A stretch of DNA of 64,000 nt from Timema cristinae (taxonomy: Eukaryota > Arthropoda > Insecta > Phasmatodea > Timematidae), in NCBI GenBank assembly GCA_039000515.1, contig JBCFYV010000001.1, positions 64,270,621 to 64,334,620 on the forward strand, in the 5' to 3' direction. Numbering within the stretch: position 1 is the stretch's first letter; every line of letters starts with the position of its first letter. Shown in pieces: positions 48,742-59,469 of this stretch. The position numbers and the translations under genes were made by a program. The notes beneath the pieces were generated by a model. The model searched no databases and was not told the DNA's origin. It saw only the letters and a program-made list of their open reading frames with translations.

Positions 48742-48982
48742 CCTGCTTCAGTGGCTGTATGGTCTAGGGCGTTACTTTCACAGTAGAATAGACTGGGGGT
48801 GGTGGGGGGGGGGGGGGGGGGGTAAAAGTTTGAATCTTGGTTAGTTTTTACAAAATGGCTTTCCACTCTCCCTCCACACAAATTTGGGTACACTTTCTAT
48901 AAATTTAAACTTCCTCATCCCTAAAAACCATTAGCGTAATTAGTACATACGCAGCTAACCTGAACGAGTAGTAAGACACAAA
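48742..48982 (+). mobile_element. SINE family B, full-length copy with a G19 run
   Basis: Head ctgcttcagtggctgtatgg and box-A-like tggtctagggcg, a run of 19 G at 48804-48822, box-B-like gtttgaatcttggttag, the inner module ggctttccactctccctcc, and the tail ccattagcgtaatt...aacctgaacgagtagtaag. The tail is the module shared with family A. Confidence 0.8.
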
Positions 48983-49628
48983 GCTTAAACAAAAATTAAA
49001 CAATTTGCAGTCTCTCGAATATTTTAATTACTTTAGTTTTACAATATTCCAAATCTCTTAAATGAGAATGTCTTCAATATAAAAACAAACACCACCTATG
49101 TTATCTAAACATTGATCCATATTGTACAGAAATACTATCACACTCAACATTCTGTGAGTACATGTGTGTGTATATATATAAAAATGTTAGTTCTTTTTAC
49201 TATATTATCCTTGTCGTTCAATTTTAACAGGTATGATAATGTGGGACTTTATTTTATATGTTCAACACAATCATCTCTTTCTTATATAATGTATTAAAAT
49301 CATACTTTTAAAAAAATACTACACAAAAACAATATTTTATGAAACAGGTCAATAAAGAAAATCAAATTATTCTATACTCATAAAAATTAAAAACAAAATA
49401 CTTTGTATATTTTTTATTCAAAATATAGAATTATTAAACTATTAGGTACATATTTTTGGGTATGAATACAGTTTTGAATAACTAATAGCATGATAATCCA
49501 GAAGCAAATTTGTATATATATATATTTTTTTTTAAATAGTCTATTTTTATCAAAAATATTAGTACAATCAATGTGTATTTTAAAAATATGTTTGTGTATA
49601 GGTTATTCTGGTGGTCCTCTTGTTTCAG
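48983..49628. other. AT-rich intron end with acceptor
   Basis: Contains (TA)n at 49169-49180 and 49513-49526. It ends in a pyrimidine-rich stretch and TTTCAG at 49623-49628, the acceptor for CCDC124 exon 2. Confidence 0.6.
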
Positions 49629-49763
49629 GATGAACAGGCTCGCAAGAAGCAGGAACTTCTTGATAAGAAAGCACAATCTAAGGCTTTATTGGAAGAAGAA
49701 CTGAGTTCTATTAAGCCTGCTAGTAAGCAACCAGCTGCGAAAATAACCCAGGCTCAGATTCAG
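49629..49763 (+). CDS. CCDC124: CCDC124 homologue, second coding exon
   Basis: 45 codons, phase 0 at both ends, continuing the exon at 27440-27612. It encodes a charged helix (DEQARKKQELLDKKAQSKAL, then LEEELSSIKPA) and the conserved KITQAQIQ block that corresponds to the VTRAQIE segment of vertebrate CCDC124. The donor is CAG|GTACAT at 49764, a weak match to the usual GTRAGT. Reading on would stop within eight codons, so a splice here is required. The last 24 bases of the exon are the seed of the 52-bp array that starts at the boundary. The remaining C-terminal half of CCDC124 (about 110-130 residues, including the conserved R-A-A-F/Y...EE region) was not found downstream. Confidence 0.92.
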
Positions 49764-52655
49764 GTACATTGGCATATTGGAACCTAAAACTAAAATAACC
49801 TAGGCTCAGATTCAGGTACATTGGCATATTGGAACCTAAAACTAAAATAACGTAGGCTCAGATTCAGGTACATTGGCATATTGGAACCTAAAACTAAAAT
49901 AACCTACGCTCATATTCAGGTACATTGGCATATTGAAACCTAAAACTAAAATAACCCAGGGTCAGATTCAGGTACATCTGTGTATTGGAACCTAAAACTA
50001 AAATAACCTAGGCTCAGATTCAGGTACATTGGCATATTGGAACCTAAAACATTAAATACCCAGGGTCAGATTCAGGTACATTGGCATATTGGAACCTAAA
50101 ACTAAAATAACCTATGCTCAGATTCAGGTACATTGGCATATTGGAACCTAAAACTAAAATAACCTAGGGTCAGATTCAGGTACATTGGCATATTGGAACC
50201 TAAAACTAAAATAACCTATGCTCAGATTCAGGTACATTGGCATATTGGAACCTAAAACTAAAATAACCTACGCTCATATTCAGGTACATTGGCATATTGA
50301 AACCTAAAACTAAAATAACCCAGGGTCAGATTCAGGTACATCTGTGTATTGGAACCTAAAACTAAAATAACCTACGCTCATATTCAGGTACATTGCGTAT
50401 TGAAACCTAAAACTAAAATAACCCAGGCTCAGATTCAGGTACATTGGCATATTGGAAACTAAAACTAAAATAACCTACGCTCATATTCAGGTACATTGCG
50501 TATTGAAACCTAAAACTAAAATAACCCAGGCTCAGATTCAGGTACATTGGCATATTGGAAACTAAAACTAAAATAACCTACGCTCATATTCAGGTACATT
50601 GCGTATTGAAACCTAAAACTAAAAATAACCCAGGCTCAGATTCAGGTACATTGGCAATTGAAACCTAAAACTAAAATAACCCAGGCTCAGATTCAGGTAC
50701 ATTGGCATATTGGAACCTAAAACTAAAATAACGTAGGCTCATATTCAGGTACATTGGCATATTGAAACCTAAAACTAAAATAACCCAGGGTCAGATTCAG
50801 GTACATTGATATATTGAAACCTAAAACTAAAATAACCTACGCTCATATTCAGGTACATTGGCATATTGGAACCTAAAACATTAAATACCCAGGGTCAGAT
50901 TCAGGTACATTGGCATATTGGAACCTAAAACTAAAATAACCTATGCTCAGATTCAGGTACATTGGCATATTGGAACCTAAAACTAAAATAACCTACGCTC
51001 ATATTCAGGTACATTGCGTATTGAAACCTAAAACTAAAATAACCCAGGGTCAGATTCAGGTACATCTGTGTATTGGAACCTAAAACTAAAATAACCTAGG
51101 GTCAGATTCAGGTACATTGGCATATTGAAACCTAAAACTAAAATAACATAGGCCCAGATTCAGGTACATTGGCATATTGAAACCTAAAACTAAAATAACA
51201 TAGGCCCAGATTCAGGTACATTGGCATATTGGAAACTAAAACTAAAATAACCTACGCTCATATTCAGGTACATTGGCATATTGGAACCTAAAACTAAAAT
51301 AACCTAGGCTCAGATTCAGGTACATTGGCATATTGGAACCTAAAACTAAAATAACGTAGGCTCATATTCAGGTACATTGGCATATTGAAACCTAAAACTA
51401 AAATAACCCAGGGTCAGATTCAGGTACATTGATATATTGAAACCTAAAACTAAAATAACCTACGCTCATATTCAGGTACATTGGCATATTGGAACCTAAA
51501 ACATTAAATACCCAGGGTCAGATTCAGGTACATTGGCATATTGGAACCTAAAACTAAAATAACCTATGCTCAGATTCAGGTACATTGGCATATTGGAACC
51601 TAAAACTAAAATAACCTACGCTCATATTCAGGTACATTGGCATATTGAAACCTAAAACTAAAATAACCCAGGGTCAGATTCAGGTACATCTGTGTATTGG
51701 AACCTAAAACTAAAATAACCTACGCTCATATTCAGGTACATTGCGTATTGAAACCTAAAACTAAAATAACCCAGGCTCAGATTCAGGTACATTGGCATAT
51801 TGGAAACTAAAACTAAAATAACCTACGCTCATATTCAGGTACATTGCGTATTGAAACCTAAAACTAAAATAACCCAGGCTCAGATTCAGGTACATTGGCA
51901 TATTGGAAACTAAAACTAAAATAACCTACGCTCATATTCAGGTACATTGCGTATTGAAACCTAAAACTAAAAATAACCCAGGCTCAGATTCAGGTACATT
52001 GGCAATTGAAACCTAAAACTAAAATAACCCAGGCTCAGATTCAGGTACATTGGCATATTGGAACCTAAAACTAAAATAACGTAGGCTCATATTCAGGTAC
52101 ATTGGCATATTGAAACCTAAAACTAAAATAACCCAGGGTCAGATTCAGGTACATTGATATATTGAAACCTAAAACTAAAATAACCTACGCTCATATTCAG
52201 GTACATTGGCATATTGGAACCTAAAACATTAAATACCCAGGGTCAGATTCAGGTACATTGGCATATTGGAACCTAAAACTAAAATAACCTATGCTCAGAT
52301 TCAGGTACATTGGCATATTGGAACCTAAAACTAAAATAACCTACGCTCATATTCAGGTACATTGCGTATTGAAACCTAAAACTAAAATAACCCAGGGTCA
52401 GATTCAGGTACATCTGTGTATTGGAACCTAAAACTAAAACAACCTAGGGTCAGATTCAGGTACATTGGCATATTGAAACCTAAAACTAAAATAACATAGG
52501 CCCAGATTCAGGTACATTGGCATATTGAAACCTAAAACTAAAATAACATAGGCCCAGATTCAGGTACATTGGCATATTGGAAACTAAAACTAAAATAACC
52601 TACGCTCATATTCAGGTACATTGGCATATTGGAACCTAAAACTAAAATAACCTAG
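49740..52655. repeat. 52-bp tandem repeat copied from the CCDC124 exon 2/intron boundary, about 55 copies
   Basis: The first unit is the exon end itself. aaaataacccaggctcag plus attcag (exon) runs into gtacattggcatattgg and aacctaaaact (intron), and the next unit again begins aaaataacc..ggctcagattcag. Every copy therefore repeats 24 exonic bases, a CAG|GTACAT splice-site context and 28 intronic bases. Variants include gctcatattcag, cattgcgtattg, catctgtgtattgg and aacattaaataccc. The blocks at about 50170-51300 and 51518-52648 are near-identical at a constant offset of 1348 bp. Confidence 0.95.
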
Positions 52656-52669
52656 ATTCAGCTTCTCCT

Positions 52670-54500
52670 TTACTTGTTGCAGTAATCTCCATATATGAGG
52701 ATTCGAAATAGATGAAAAATTGTATGTAATAACGGTCTGTTTTACTGATTCACTGAGCAATTTGAAAATCTCCTCTTTGTTTTTGTAATTTCTAAGGAAC
52801 CTATTAACATCCTTTGGAAGCTTGGTTCCCCCTAATACCTCTCTCCTTACACCGTCACCTTTTTTTTCTCATTTGGATGTATATGTCCCAGACTACAACT
52901 ATATAGCTGTTTGTGAAGCTAGGTAAAAACACAACATTGCTGTACTTTCTGCTATTGTTAGTGCAGTGATCACAGTTGCACCATCAAACATTCAACTTGT
53001 TAGTTGGAATCCTAATTGCGTTGTGTTCAGAGAGGGACGGAACCCAAGCATGATTTTCATGGAAAAATAATTCACTTGTATCACCTTAGGAATGCCAGGT
53101 CTCCACCGTGGTTCGGATTCCACGTTAAACTGTAGGTCCTTCATTTCATCTCACAATCACCCTACCATTACACATTAGCGTAAGTGCGTATAACCCGAAC
53201 GGGTAGTAAGACGCGGTGCTAATAATAATAATAATAATAATGTATCACCTTGACATGACATACAAGCTGACTGAAGAGTATAGTATTACATTTTATAACA
53301 ATGAACATTTCTTTTTGGTTGGAGGTTTCTTGAACAAAGGCAAGTTATTATTAATAGGATCAAATATCAATTTAGTTCCAAGCATGAGAACTTGAGATAC
53401 AAAGTTGTCATACTGTTCCTTTCCTAGTTCCTCTATTTTACTTGCAACTACTGAAATAGCAGGATTCACATAGATTCTGGTCAAAAGATGAATTATGTAA
53501 TGTCTATGAATTAACTTCCATACAAAGAAATAGTTTGCATTAGCTTTGAAGCATGTTCTTTAAATTTTTCCTGTGTAGAAATTCCCTCTTCATGATGGTG
53601 TGGATTACGGTTGTGGCAAATAGCATCTGAATTCTTCTATAATTCTGGACAGGACTTGAAAAACCATCCACCGTTTAAGAGCCGATGGGTTCTCGGTAGG
53701 GCCCACAGCACCACCAGCCACCTTCACTATTTTATTATTGGGCTTGTGAGCCTGATCTACTAGAATAGCAGAAAACTTTATTGTTGTCTTGAGGAATTCC
53801 CAGTTTTTCGCAAGGTCTAGCTTTACTCCCACTGGGATGGCTTTCATATCTCCGATATGCACTGAAAGCCAGTGGGTGTAGTTTGGGAGTTTGTAGTGAG
53901 TGCTTCCAAGACTTGTATTTAAAGATGATTAAAGATTTGTTGTCTGTTTTAATGAACAAAGATCAATCTTAGGATAATATCCCAGTATCTCAATATTTTA
54001 CTCTCTTTTGTCATCTCTTTCCATATGCTACATTTTTTAAAGTCAAATTCAGGACCACAATCTATGAAAAATGCTTTCTTCTGTAATTTTGCTAAAGCTA
54101 CACAGGTGATTTCATAGAAATGACGAGTTTTCTTCAAATGTGATAATTTTAGTAATGAATCTGCTTTACCAGGCGCCACAATTCCAGATTCCACAAGGTG
54201 GGAAGTCCAGCCAGAGTCTTCTGTCAAATTACCCAGCATTTGCCATATAAATCTGGCCATTTTCACGGGATTTGTTTTATTAACCAAAGATTGGCTAGTC
54301 AGCAGCTAATATTGGAATCTGTTCAGGATTGCAAAATTCTATTATAGATCTCAAAATTCCCATCTTTTGTTTCGCCATAGCTAAAGTGGCAGGAGACTAC
54401 TAATCCCAGCAATGACTCCAAATTGGGCTGTGATGTGTGATGTGCAGAGCAACTAATGTGGTCGTTTCTCTCAAGTTTGTCTTGGCAGAGAAGAGGATCT
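52670..54500 (-). pseudogene. decayed ORF of an unnamed, dispersed transposon-associated family
   Basis: Minus-strand fragments in the correct order, broken by stops and frameshifts. About 54420-54300: EFCNPEQIPILAAD. 54287-53949: GNLTEDSGWTSHLVESGI, then ADSLLKLSHLKKTRHFYEI. About 53900-53605: NYTHWLSVHIGDM, ILVDQAHKPNNKIVK, GGAVGPTENPSALKRWMV. 53484-53293: GKEQYDNFV and NNNLPLFKKPPTKKK. 52870-52680: GDGVRREVLGGTKLPKDV and a NKEEIFKLLSESV block. I recall the same motif series in many uncharacterised, multi-copy proteins of cnidarians, arthropods and fish. Function is unknown, and the copy is dead. A SINE is inserted at 53088-53240. Confidence 0.65.
53077..53251 (+). mobile_element. 5'-truncated SINE family A with 11-bp target duplication
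   Basis: The SINE body 53088-53240 starts at ggaatgccaggtctccaccg, so the tRNA head is missing. It keeps the tail cattagcgtaagtgcgtata...cgggtagtaagacg and ends in an (AAT)n run. Perfect duplications tgtatcacctt at 53077-53087 and 53241-53251 flank it. It interrupts the pseudogene at 52670-54500, so it is younger than that copy. Confidence 0.92.
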
Positions 54501-55389
54501 ATAATAATATTAGGATTTATGGATATTTTATTGGGTTTTTACAAACTACTAAAAGAATTGGCCCAGCAAAAAAAAAAAAAACCAAGTGACTCCAACACAA
54601 ACGCGGTTCAGCTGCCGGCCACTACTCCGGGTTCAATGCATAGTAGTAATAATAAGGCTGTAACTTTTTATTATATTATTCAATTTGTATGATTATGGTA
54701 TCAAATTAAAGGTGATAAACTTTTATTTCTAAATGTATAGGAGCACAATCTCGCTATCTTGTGCCATTTTCCTGTAAAATGTGTTATATCAAAGTCAGAG
54801 ATAGGAAATTTAAAATTATTGTTAATTTATGTCTCTTATATTATATAGATCGGGTTTTTAATGAAACCATGAAATTACTGATAGTTTTAGTTGGATTTAA
54901 AAAATATATATATAAAAAATTCGCCAATTAGATAGAAAGAAAAAAGCGTTAGAGTAAAGTAGTGTTAAAAATTCAAGATGGCTGACCAAAAAATCAAGCA
55001 CCCACAATAAAACTTTTATCACAGGTGTATAGAGTCAGTTTACCAAGTTTGGTGTTTTAATCACGTCTGTAACGATCTTTTAAATCTAGACACTAAGGAA
55101 CTCCACTATCTGTCGAACTCAATTATAACTTATAGTGATATTATTGAGTAAAGTGCAATAAGATTGTATTCTTTGGTGTTCATAGTCATTACTGTAGTTT
55201 ATCTTTAAAAACATATATTAGGTACTATAAAAATGTACAATCTTTTTTTTCTGGTGTCCTCAATTTAATTATCCTCTTCTGTGAGAGTAACCAATACTAA
55301 ACATATAGTACAACCTGACATTTTTGGACTAGTCAAGAATATATGGTAGTGGAAACAAACATTCTTGATGATCTGATAGTTTAGCCACC
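54501..55389. other. non-coding, no feature seen
   Basis: AT-rich with a poly-A tract near 54570. The ORF at 54456-54692 shows no family features. Confidence 0.45.
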
Positions 55390-55745
55390 GGTCCACCACT
55401 GATTGACCTGTTCTCCCCTATTTTATTCTTTACAAATAGAACAAGACCTACGTATGGTGATTTTCTCTTTTACAATATTTTTTTTTTTTCCATTCCCTTT
55501 CATTTGCATTAGTTTGGTATGGTTTACTTGAAACTGGTTTGCCACATGATATCCATTTTAGCCAACTTTATGAAACCTAGTTCTGATGATTTGGATTCAA
55601 AACACACACTATATTTGTTCACCAGACTCACCAACATGTCTGTATCTTGCCCTTCAACACTAATGTCATTTAACAAGTCTTCTTTATAAGGATTTGGTAC
55701 TCTTGTAACAAGTGTCGTCTCAAAGAGGACTAGGTTTGAAGACAC
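55390..55745 (-). pseudogene. Ty3/gypsy-type pol fragment upstream of reverse transcriptase
   Basis: The minus frame has DMLVSLVNKYSVCFESKSSE and LGFIKLAKMDI. This is the pre-RT segment (an open-ended L.NKY..CF....ELG pattern before the RPYR motif) of gypsy-like pol. After a frame shift the sequence still reads KPYQTNANEREW and a basic run, consistent with the start of the RT domain. Nothing further is preserved. Confidence 0.55.
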
Positions 55746-55784
55746 CTCTCATTATGGGGCTAAAGAGGAATACGCTTCATTAAA

Positions 55785-56165
55785 TCTTAATAATATTATA
55801 AATGCAAAAGTTTGTGTGTTTGTTACTCAATCACGCCAAAACTGCTGAATGGATGGATTCAAATGAAACTTTGTACGTTGGTAGAGTATGTCCTGGAATA
55901 ACAAATAGGATTATTACCATCCTTTGATTTTACATTAATTTTACAATACTAATGTTTAAACTTTTCGTATACATTAATTTTACAATACTAATGTTTAAAC
56001 TTTTCGTGTATAAGATATATTATATTATATATAATATTTTGTAGTAAAAGAAATATATATATTATTTAATTTATCAATTATTAATTTAATTTTTTTTAAA
56101 GCATAGTTAGAAATTAAAAGATTGTACCAATTATTGCGGGTGAAGCCGCGATGGATAAAAGTTAG
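55785..56165 (+). mobile_element. Helitron-like non-autonomous element
   Basis: Begins TCTTAATAATATTATAAATG and carries gtttgtgtgtttgttactca, the aaactgctgaatgg..gattcaaatgaaa block, and the end block gcgggtgaagccgcg, then gttagt. I recall this layout (TC...ATATTATAAA start, GAAGCCGCG block, CTAGT-like end) from Helitron-like elements of insects. A 41-bp direct duplication (about 55930-56010) sits inside. Assignment is from memory of the layout. Confidence 0.5.
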
Positions 56166-56342
56166 TGTACAATATGTAGCTTAGCAAATACACTTTTACA
56201 GGTCATAAGTTACACACTTTAGCTCCCTTCAACCAAGTCACAATATTTAGACATGGAATAAACAAACAAATAACTAAGTAAACAAGTAAATAAAAAATTA
56301 ATAATATAATCTTGCATTTATTTGTATATTAGTGCAATCCTT

Positions 56343-57070
56343 TGTAATGATACTGTTTTGGACCCCTCTCATCTATTCAAAAAGTCATGGATGAAGTGTA
56401 TTTTTCTTTAAACAACTGTATGTAAAGTTTCCTCTTAATACTTCATCCATGGAGAATTGCGCGTTTTCAGAATTAATTTCAATACACTACGTTTTAAAAA
56501 TTTCTTTAAAAGACTCCATCTGTTCTATTTGAAAATCTGGTGATGAGTTGGCTACCTTTTACCCAATGGGAAGCTAGCTTTCACAACATCAGTTTTCCAG
56601 GAGTTTTCCTATTAGTTTTAACACTGGCAACAAGGAGTCCAAGAAGCAAGGGGTAGGTCTTATATAAGCAGCTTGTGCATATAGATCCACACAGAAAAAC
56701 TAGTAATATCACATGAAACATAGTAATTTTCAGAGAAAATCTCATTTGGTAACAGCACTAGTTCAGACTTTCCGCGCGAGTTCTTAAATGAGCAAAACTG
56801 TATCAATGTCAGTTTTATAATAATAAAAGTGAAATTAATAAAATAAATCGAGTACAATGTTAAATCTTTACTAATTTTGACAATCAACAAAGTAGTATTC
56901 CTATAGTGAGAAACGTAAAATCAGATAGTCATAGCTGTGTGATAACAAGTGTGTAGTAAGGCAGGCATGCTTCATCGTCATAAAATCCGGTATCGCTATA
57001 ATTACTGCTCAACAGTAGGGCATACATGGGTCCACATCCGCCTCATCATCATTTAAAAACCGGTAACATT
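56343..57070 (+). mobile_element. LTR related to the solo LTR at 28575
   Basis: Starts TGTAATGATACTG. Shared order of blocks with 28575-29359: tcatggatgaag, the cttcatccatggagaa type block, agctttcacaacat, aagcaaggggtaggtc and a TATA-like cttatataagcagc (about 56660). The right end is not clear; ggtaacatta near 57062 is a guess. No internal coding region. Confidence 0.55.
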
Positions 57071-57640
57071 AAATCTTTCTGAATGAATTGGTCGATAACA
57101 GCGTCATAGAATGACTTGACTTTGCAGTTCATCTAGCAAGCCTTTTTCAACTAACAACAGGGAAAATGTAGAGAATATATTCTCACACTGGGTGTTACGC
57201 ACAGTCTTAATAGGTTTCAAACAACACTGGGTGTTCGCACTGGTATTGTTGATACCAAACAACATAATTTATATGTTTCTTGGAACGTTTCTTCTTCTAA
57301 GTCTGTTTATTCCAGGATCTTCATAATTTCAGTCACAGTCTGTTCTGCAAAGTCTGATAGTCTGTAAACACTGTAGCGTGGATACAAACTTTAACCGTCA
57401 AACCACCGCCACCAAGTGTACATCGTGCACTTACCCCGTTTAACTGCTAAACCGGCGCTACGTATGGAGCAAGAAAACACGCCAGCCGACAACTGTGTTC
57501 GCCACTAACGATAAACAATATCTGGAGCCTGTTGTGAACATGCTATTGTTACTACAGGATTAAACCCATGTAGTGGTTGATGCGCAAGCACGGCCTTGTG
57601 GAGGTTGTTGGAGCTGTAGTGCTAAGTGTGTCGCCTTGTA
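57071..57640. other. non-coding with a short duplicated motif
   Basis: acactgggtgtt occurs twice, at about 57184 and 57222. About 57400-57640 is richer in CpG than its surroundings. No coding frame is recognised. Confidence 0.4.
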
Positions 57641-57663
57641 CCTATCGGCGTTGTGCGCAGGCG

Positions 57664-57790
57664 CCAATGAGCTAATCTGAGCTCTCATTGGCTGTGAATG
57701 ATATCACCTTACGTCATGCAATCCATCCACATTTCCCCCGCTGTTTCAATCAGAATATAAGCAAGTTCTCAGCGATACTCTTTACTCTTT
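57664..57790 (+). promoter_or_regulatory. promoter-like cluster: paired CCAAT boxes, CRE, TATA
   Basis: CCAAT at 57664-57668 and inverted ATTGG at 57687-57691 form the arms of an inverted repeat (ccaatgag / ctcattgg). A CRE-like TTACGTCA lies at 57709-57716 and ATATAAGC at 57755-57762, with a start expected near 57785. Spacing and orientation suit a plus-strand pol II promoter. No coding exon follows within 4.9 kb. It could be a distant Gpdh promoter, an LTR promoter or a non-coding transcript start. Confidence 0.4.
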
Positions 57791-59121
57791 GATGCCAATA
57801 GTTCTAAGGAATATATTAGGATATAAGTATTCATAATGTTGGAGATGTATATTATATTATTTTTCTTTAGTTTACATAAGAGGCTATAGAGTGCCTTTAA
57901 TGTTAAATATGTAGCCGTCAGTTTTATTTGCGTTTTAAGAATTTAACTTTGGTTTATATTATTTATTATTTTTCCTGAATATTAAGATTTCTAAGTCGAA
58001 AATCTGTTGTGTAACTTGGTTAATATCCATAATTTATTACGGCTAACATTGATATTTTCGGATTTTGCATATGTAAAACCTTTGATCCATCAGATCATTT
58101 TGAAGTTAGGTGTTTGAGTTTTGTCAGAGGGTTAGGTCATGAAGCCTTAACGCGCAACTTTAATTATTTTTGGGCATGGGCCAGTAAGTGTTAATGTGAA
58201 AAGAAGGATTAGCCTAGTATACTATAACTTTTTGTAGCCTATTTATCAATGAGTCAGGCGTTAGGCATTTGTATTCTATATTACACTAATTTAAGTGTTA
58301 AAGAATTTCTATTATCATGTTGTGAATTACGGGCATTACCTCAAGTTTTTACTGTAAAATTTCTATGTAATCAATTGACATTACAACTTGCCCCTGAGTT
58401 TAATAATATGTTAATTGGGAAGAAATTGATTTTGTTTTTACATCAATCAAATTTTGCAGAAATCGCATTCAGAATATATCTTGGGTTATTGTAAATTAAA
58501 CTTTTAGTCTTTTATTAATAAACTAGCCAAGAGGCCAATATTGTTACAATTCATGTTTTGTTTAATGTCAGATCTTCTTTTAACTGAGGCACTTATTCCT
58601 GATGATGTTTAATATGTAGGTCCCGACCACTGGCTTTGTTTGAGTAGGAAAGTGATCATTAAAGATCCCTGTTGAATAACTTATACTATTTCCTTTGTAT
58701 GACACTCTCGCTGTGGTGGTTTTCTGGAAAGTTACTGGTTAAATAGGGAAAGGTTGCAACCACTAAAGGGGAGGGTTGAAATAATTGACTCCAAAAACGT
58801 TCGAAATTGAAAATACTATGTAGCTTGACTGAAGTGACAAAAATAAACTGTGTGGAAATCGAGATTTGAACCTCTGATGAAATTTTTTTGGATTTAGCAG
58901 CTCAATAAATTACAGCTCATTAAGATCTTGAAACCTCAGCTCTATTTGCCCAACCATGGTGTCAATAATTTAATTATAATGACGCACATAATTATTTCTC
59001 GGATTCAATGAGTCATCTTTGAATTTTCTAGACATCTCTTCAAAGTCTTTTCTAGCATCTTTAAGATGAGAAATTGTCTCTTTTACTTTATCACTGCATT
59101 ATTTCACATCAAAAGTTTTGG
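57791..59121. other. non-coding, no feature seen
   Basis: AT-rich. The 58249-58494 ORF has no recognisable family. No CCDC124 C-terminal exon is visible. Confidence 0.45.
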
Positions 59122-59221
59122 NNNNNNNNNNNNNNNNNNNNNNNNNNNNNNNNNNNNNNNNNNNNNNNNNNNNNNNNNNNNNNNNNNNNNNNNNNNNNNN
59201 NNNNNNNNNNNNNNNNNNNNN
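59122..59221. other. assembly gap (100 N)
   Basis: Exactly 100 N, a conventional placeholder for a gap of unknown length. ORFs spanning it are meaningless. Confidence 0.99.
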
Positions 59222-59224
59222 CAA

Positions 59225-59400
59225 TGGTTTGGCACATATCATCAAGAAACAAATCAAACCACAGACCCAAAGTGTCCCAGACAAAGTCTGGTTTAATTAG
59301 TTTTCCACATCCCAAAGAAAACCATTTTAAACCACAGACCCTGAGTGTTCCATACAATGTCTGGTTCCCATTGGTATTCTCTATCTCTGGGAAAACCTGA
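59225..59400. repeat. two diverged ~71-bp direct repeats next to the gap
   Basis: aaaccacagaccc occurs at about 59256 and 59328, each followed by a gtgt.cc..acaa.gtctggtt block and a segment ending gaaaacc. The gap may hide further copies. Confidence 0.6.
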
Positions 59401-59469
59401 CAAATCCATAGCAGCTCACACATGAGTAATGGTCTGAATTTCCTTGGACCTTAAAGAACCATACGAAAC

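Larger units (their letters stand above)
27613..49628 (+). other. CCDC124: CCDC124 intron, 22.0 kb
   Basis: Bounded by GTGAGC (27613) and a pyrimidine-rich acceptor (ctcttgtttcag ending 49628), both phase 0. It contains a solo LTR, a complete Copia element, an inverted-repeat element, an 11.9-kb satellite array, an unidentified minus-strand frame and a SINE. More than half of the intron is the satellite. Confidence 0.85.

Noticed and set aside
58249..58494. 81-codon plus-strand ORF as a host gene or CCDC124 exon
   Set aside because: No match to the CCDC124 C terminus and no splice sites or family features. Probably a chance ORF.
59066..59423. ORFs crossing 59122-59221
   Set aside because: They run through 100 N and have no meaning.
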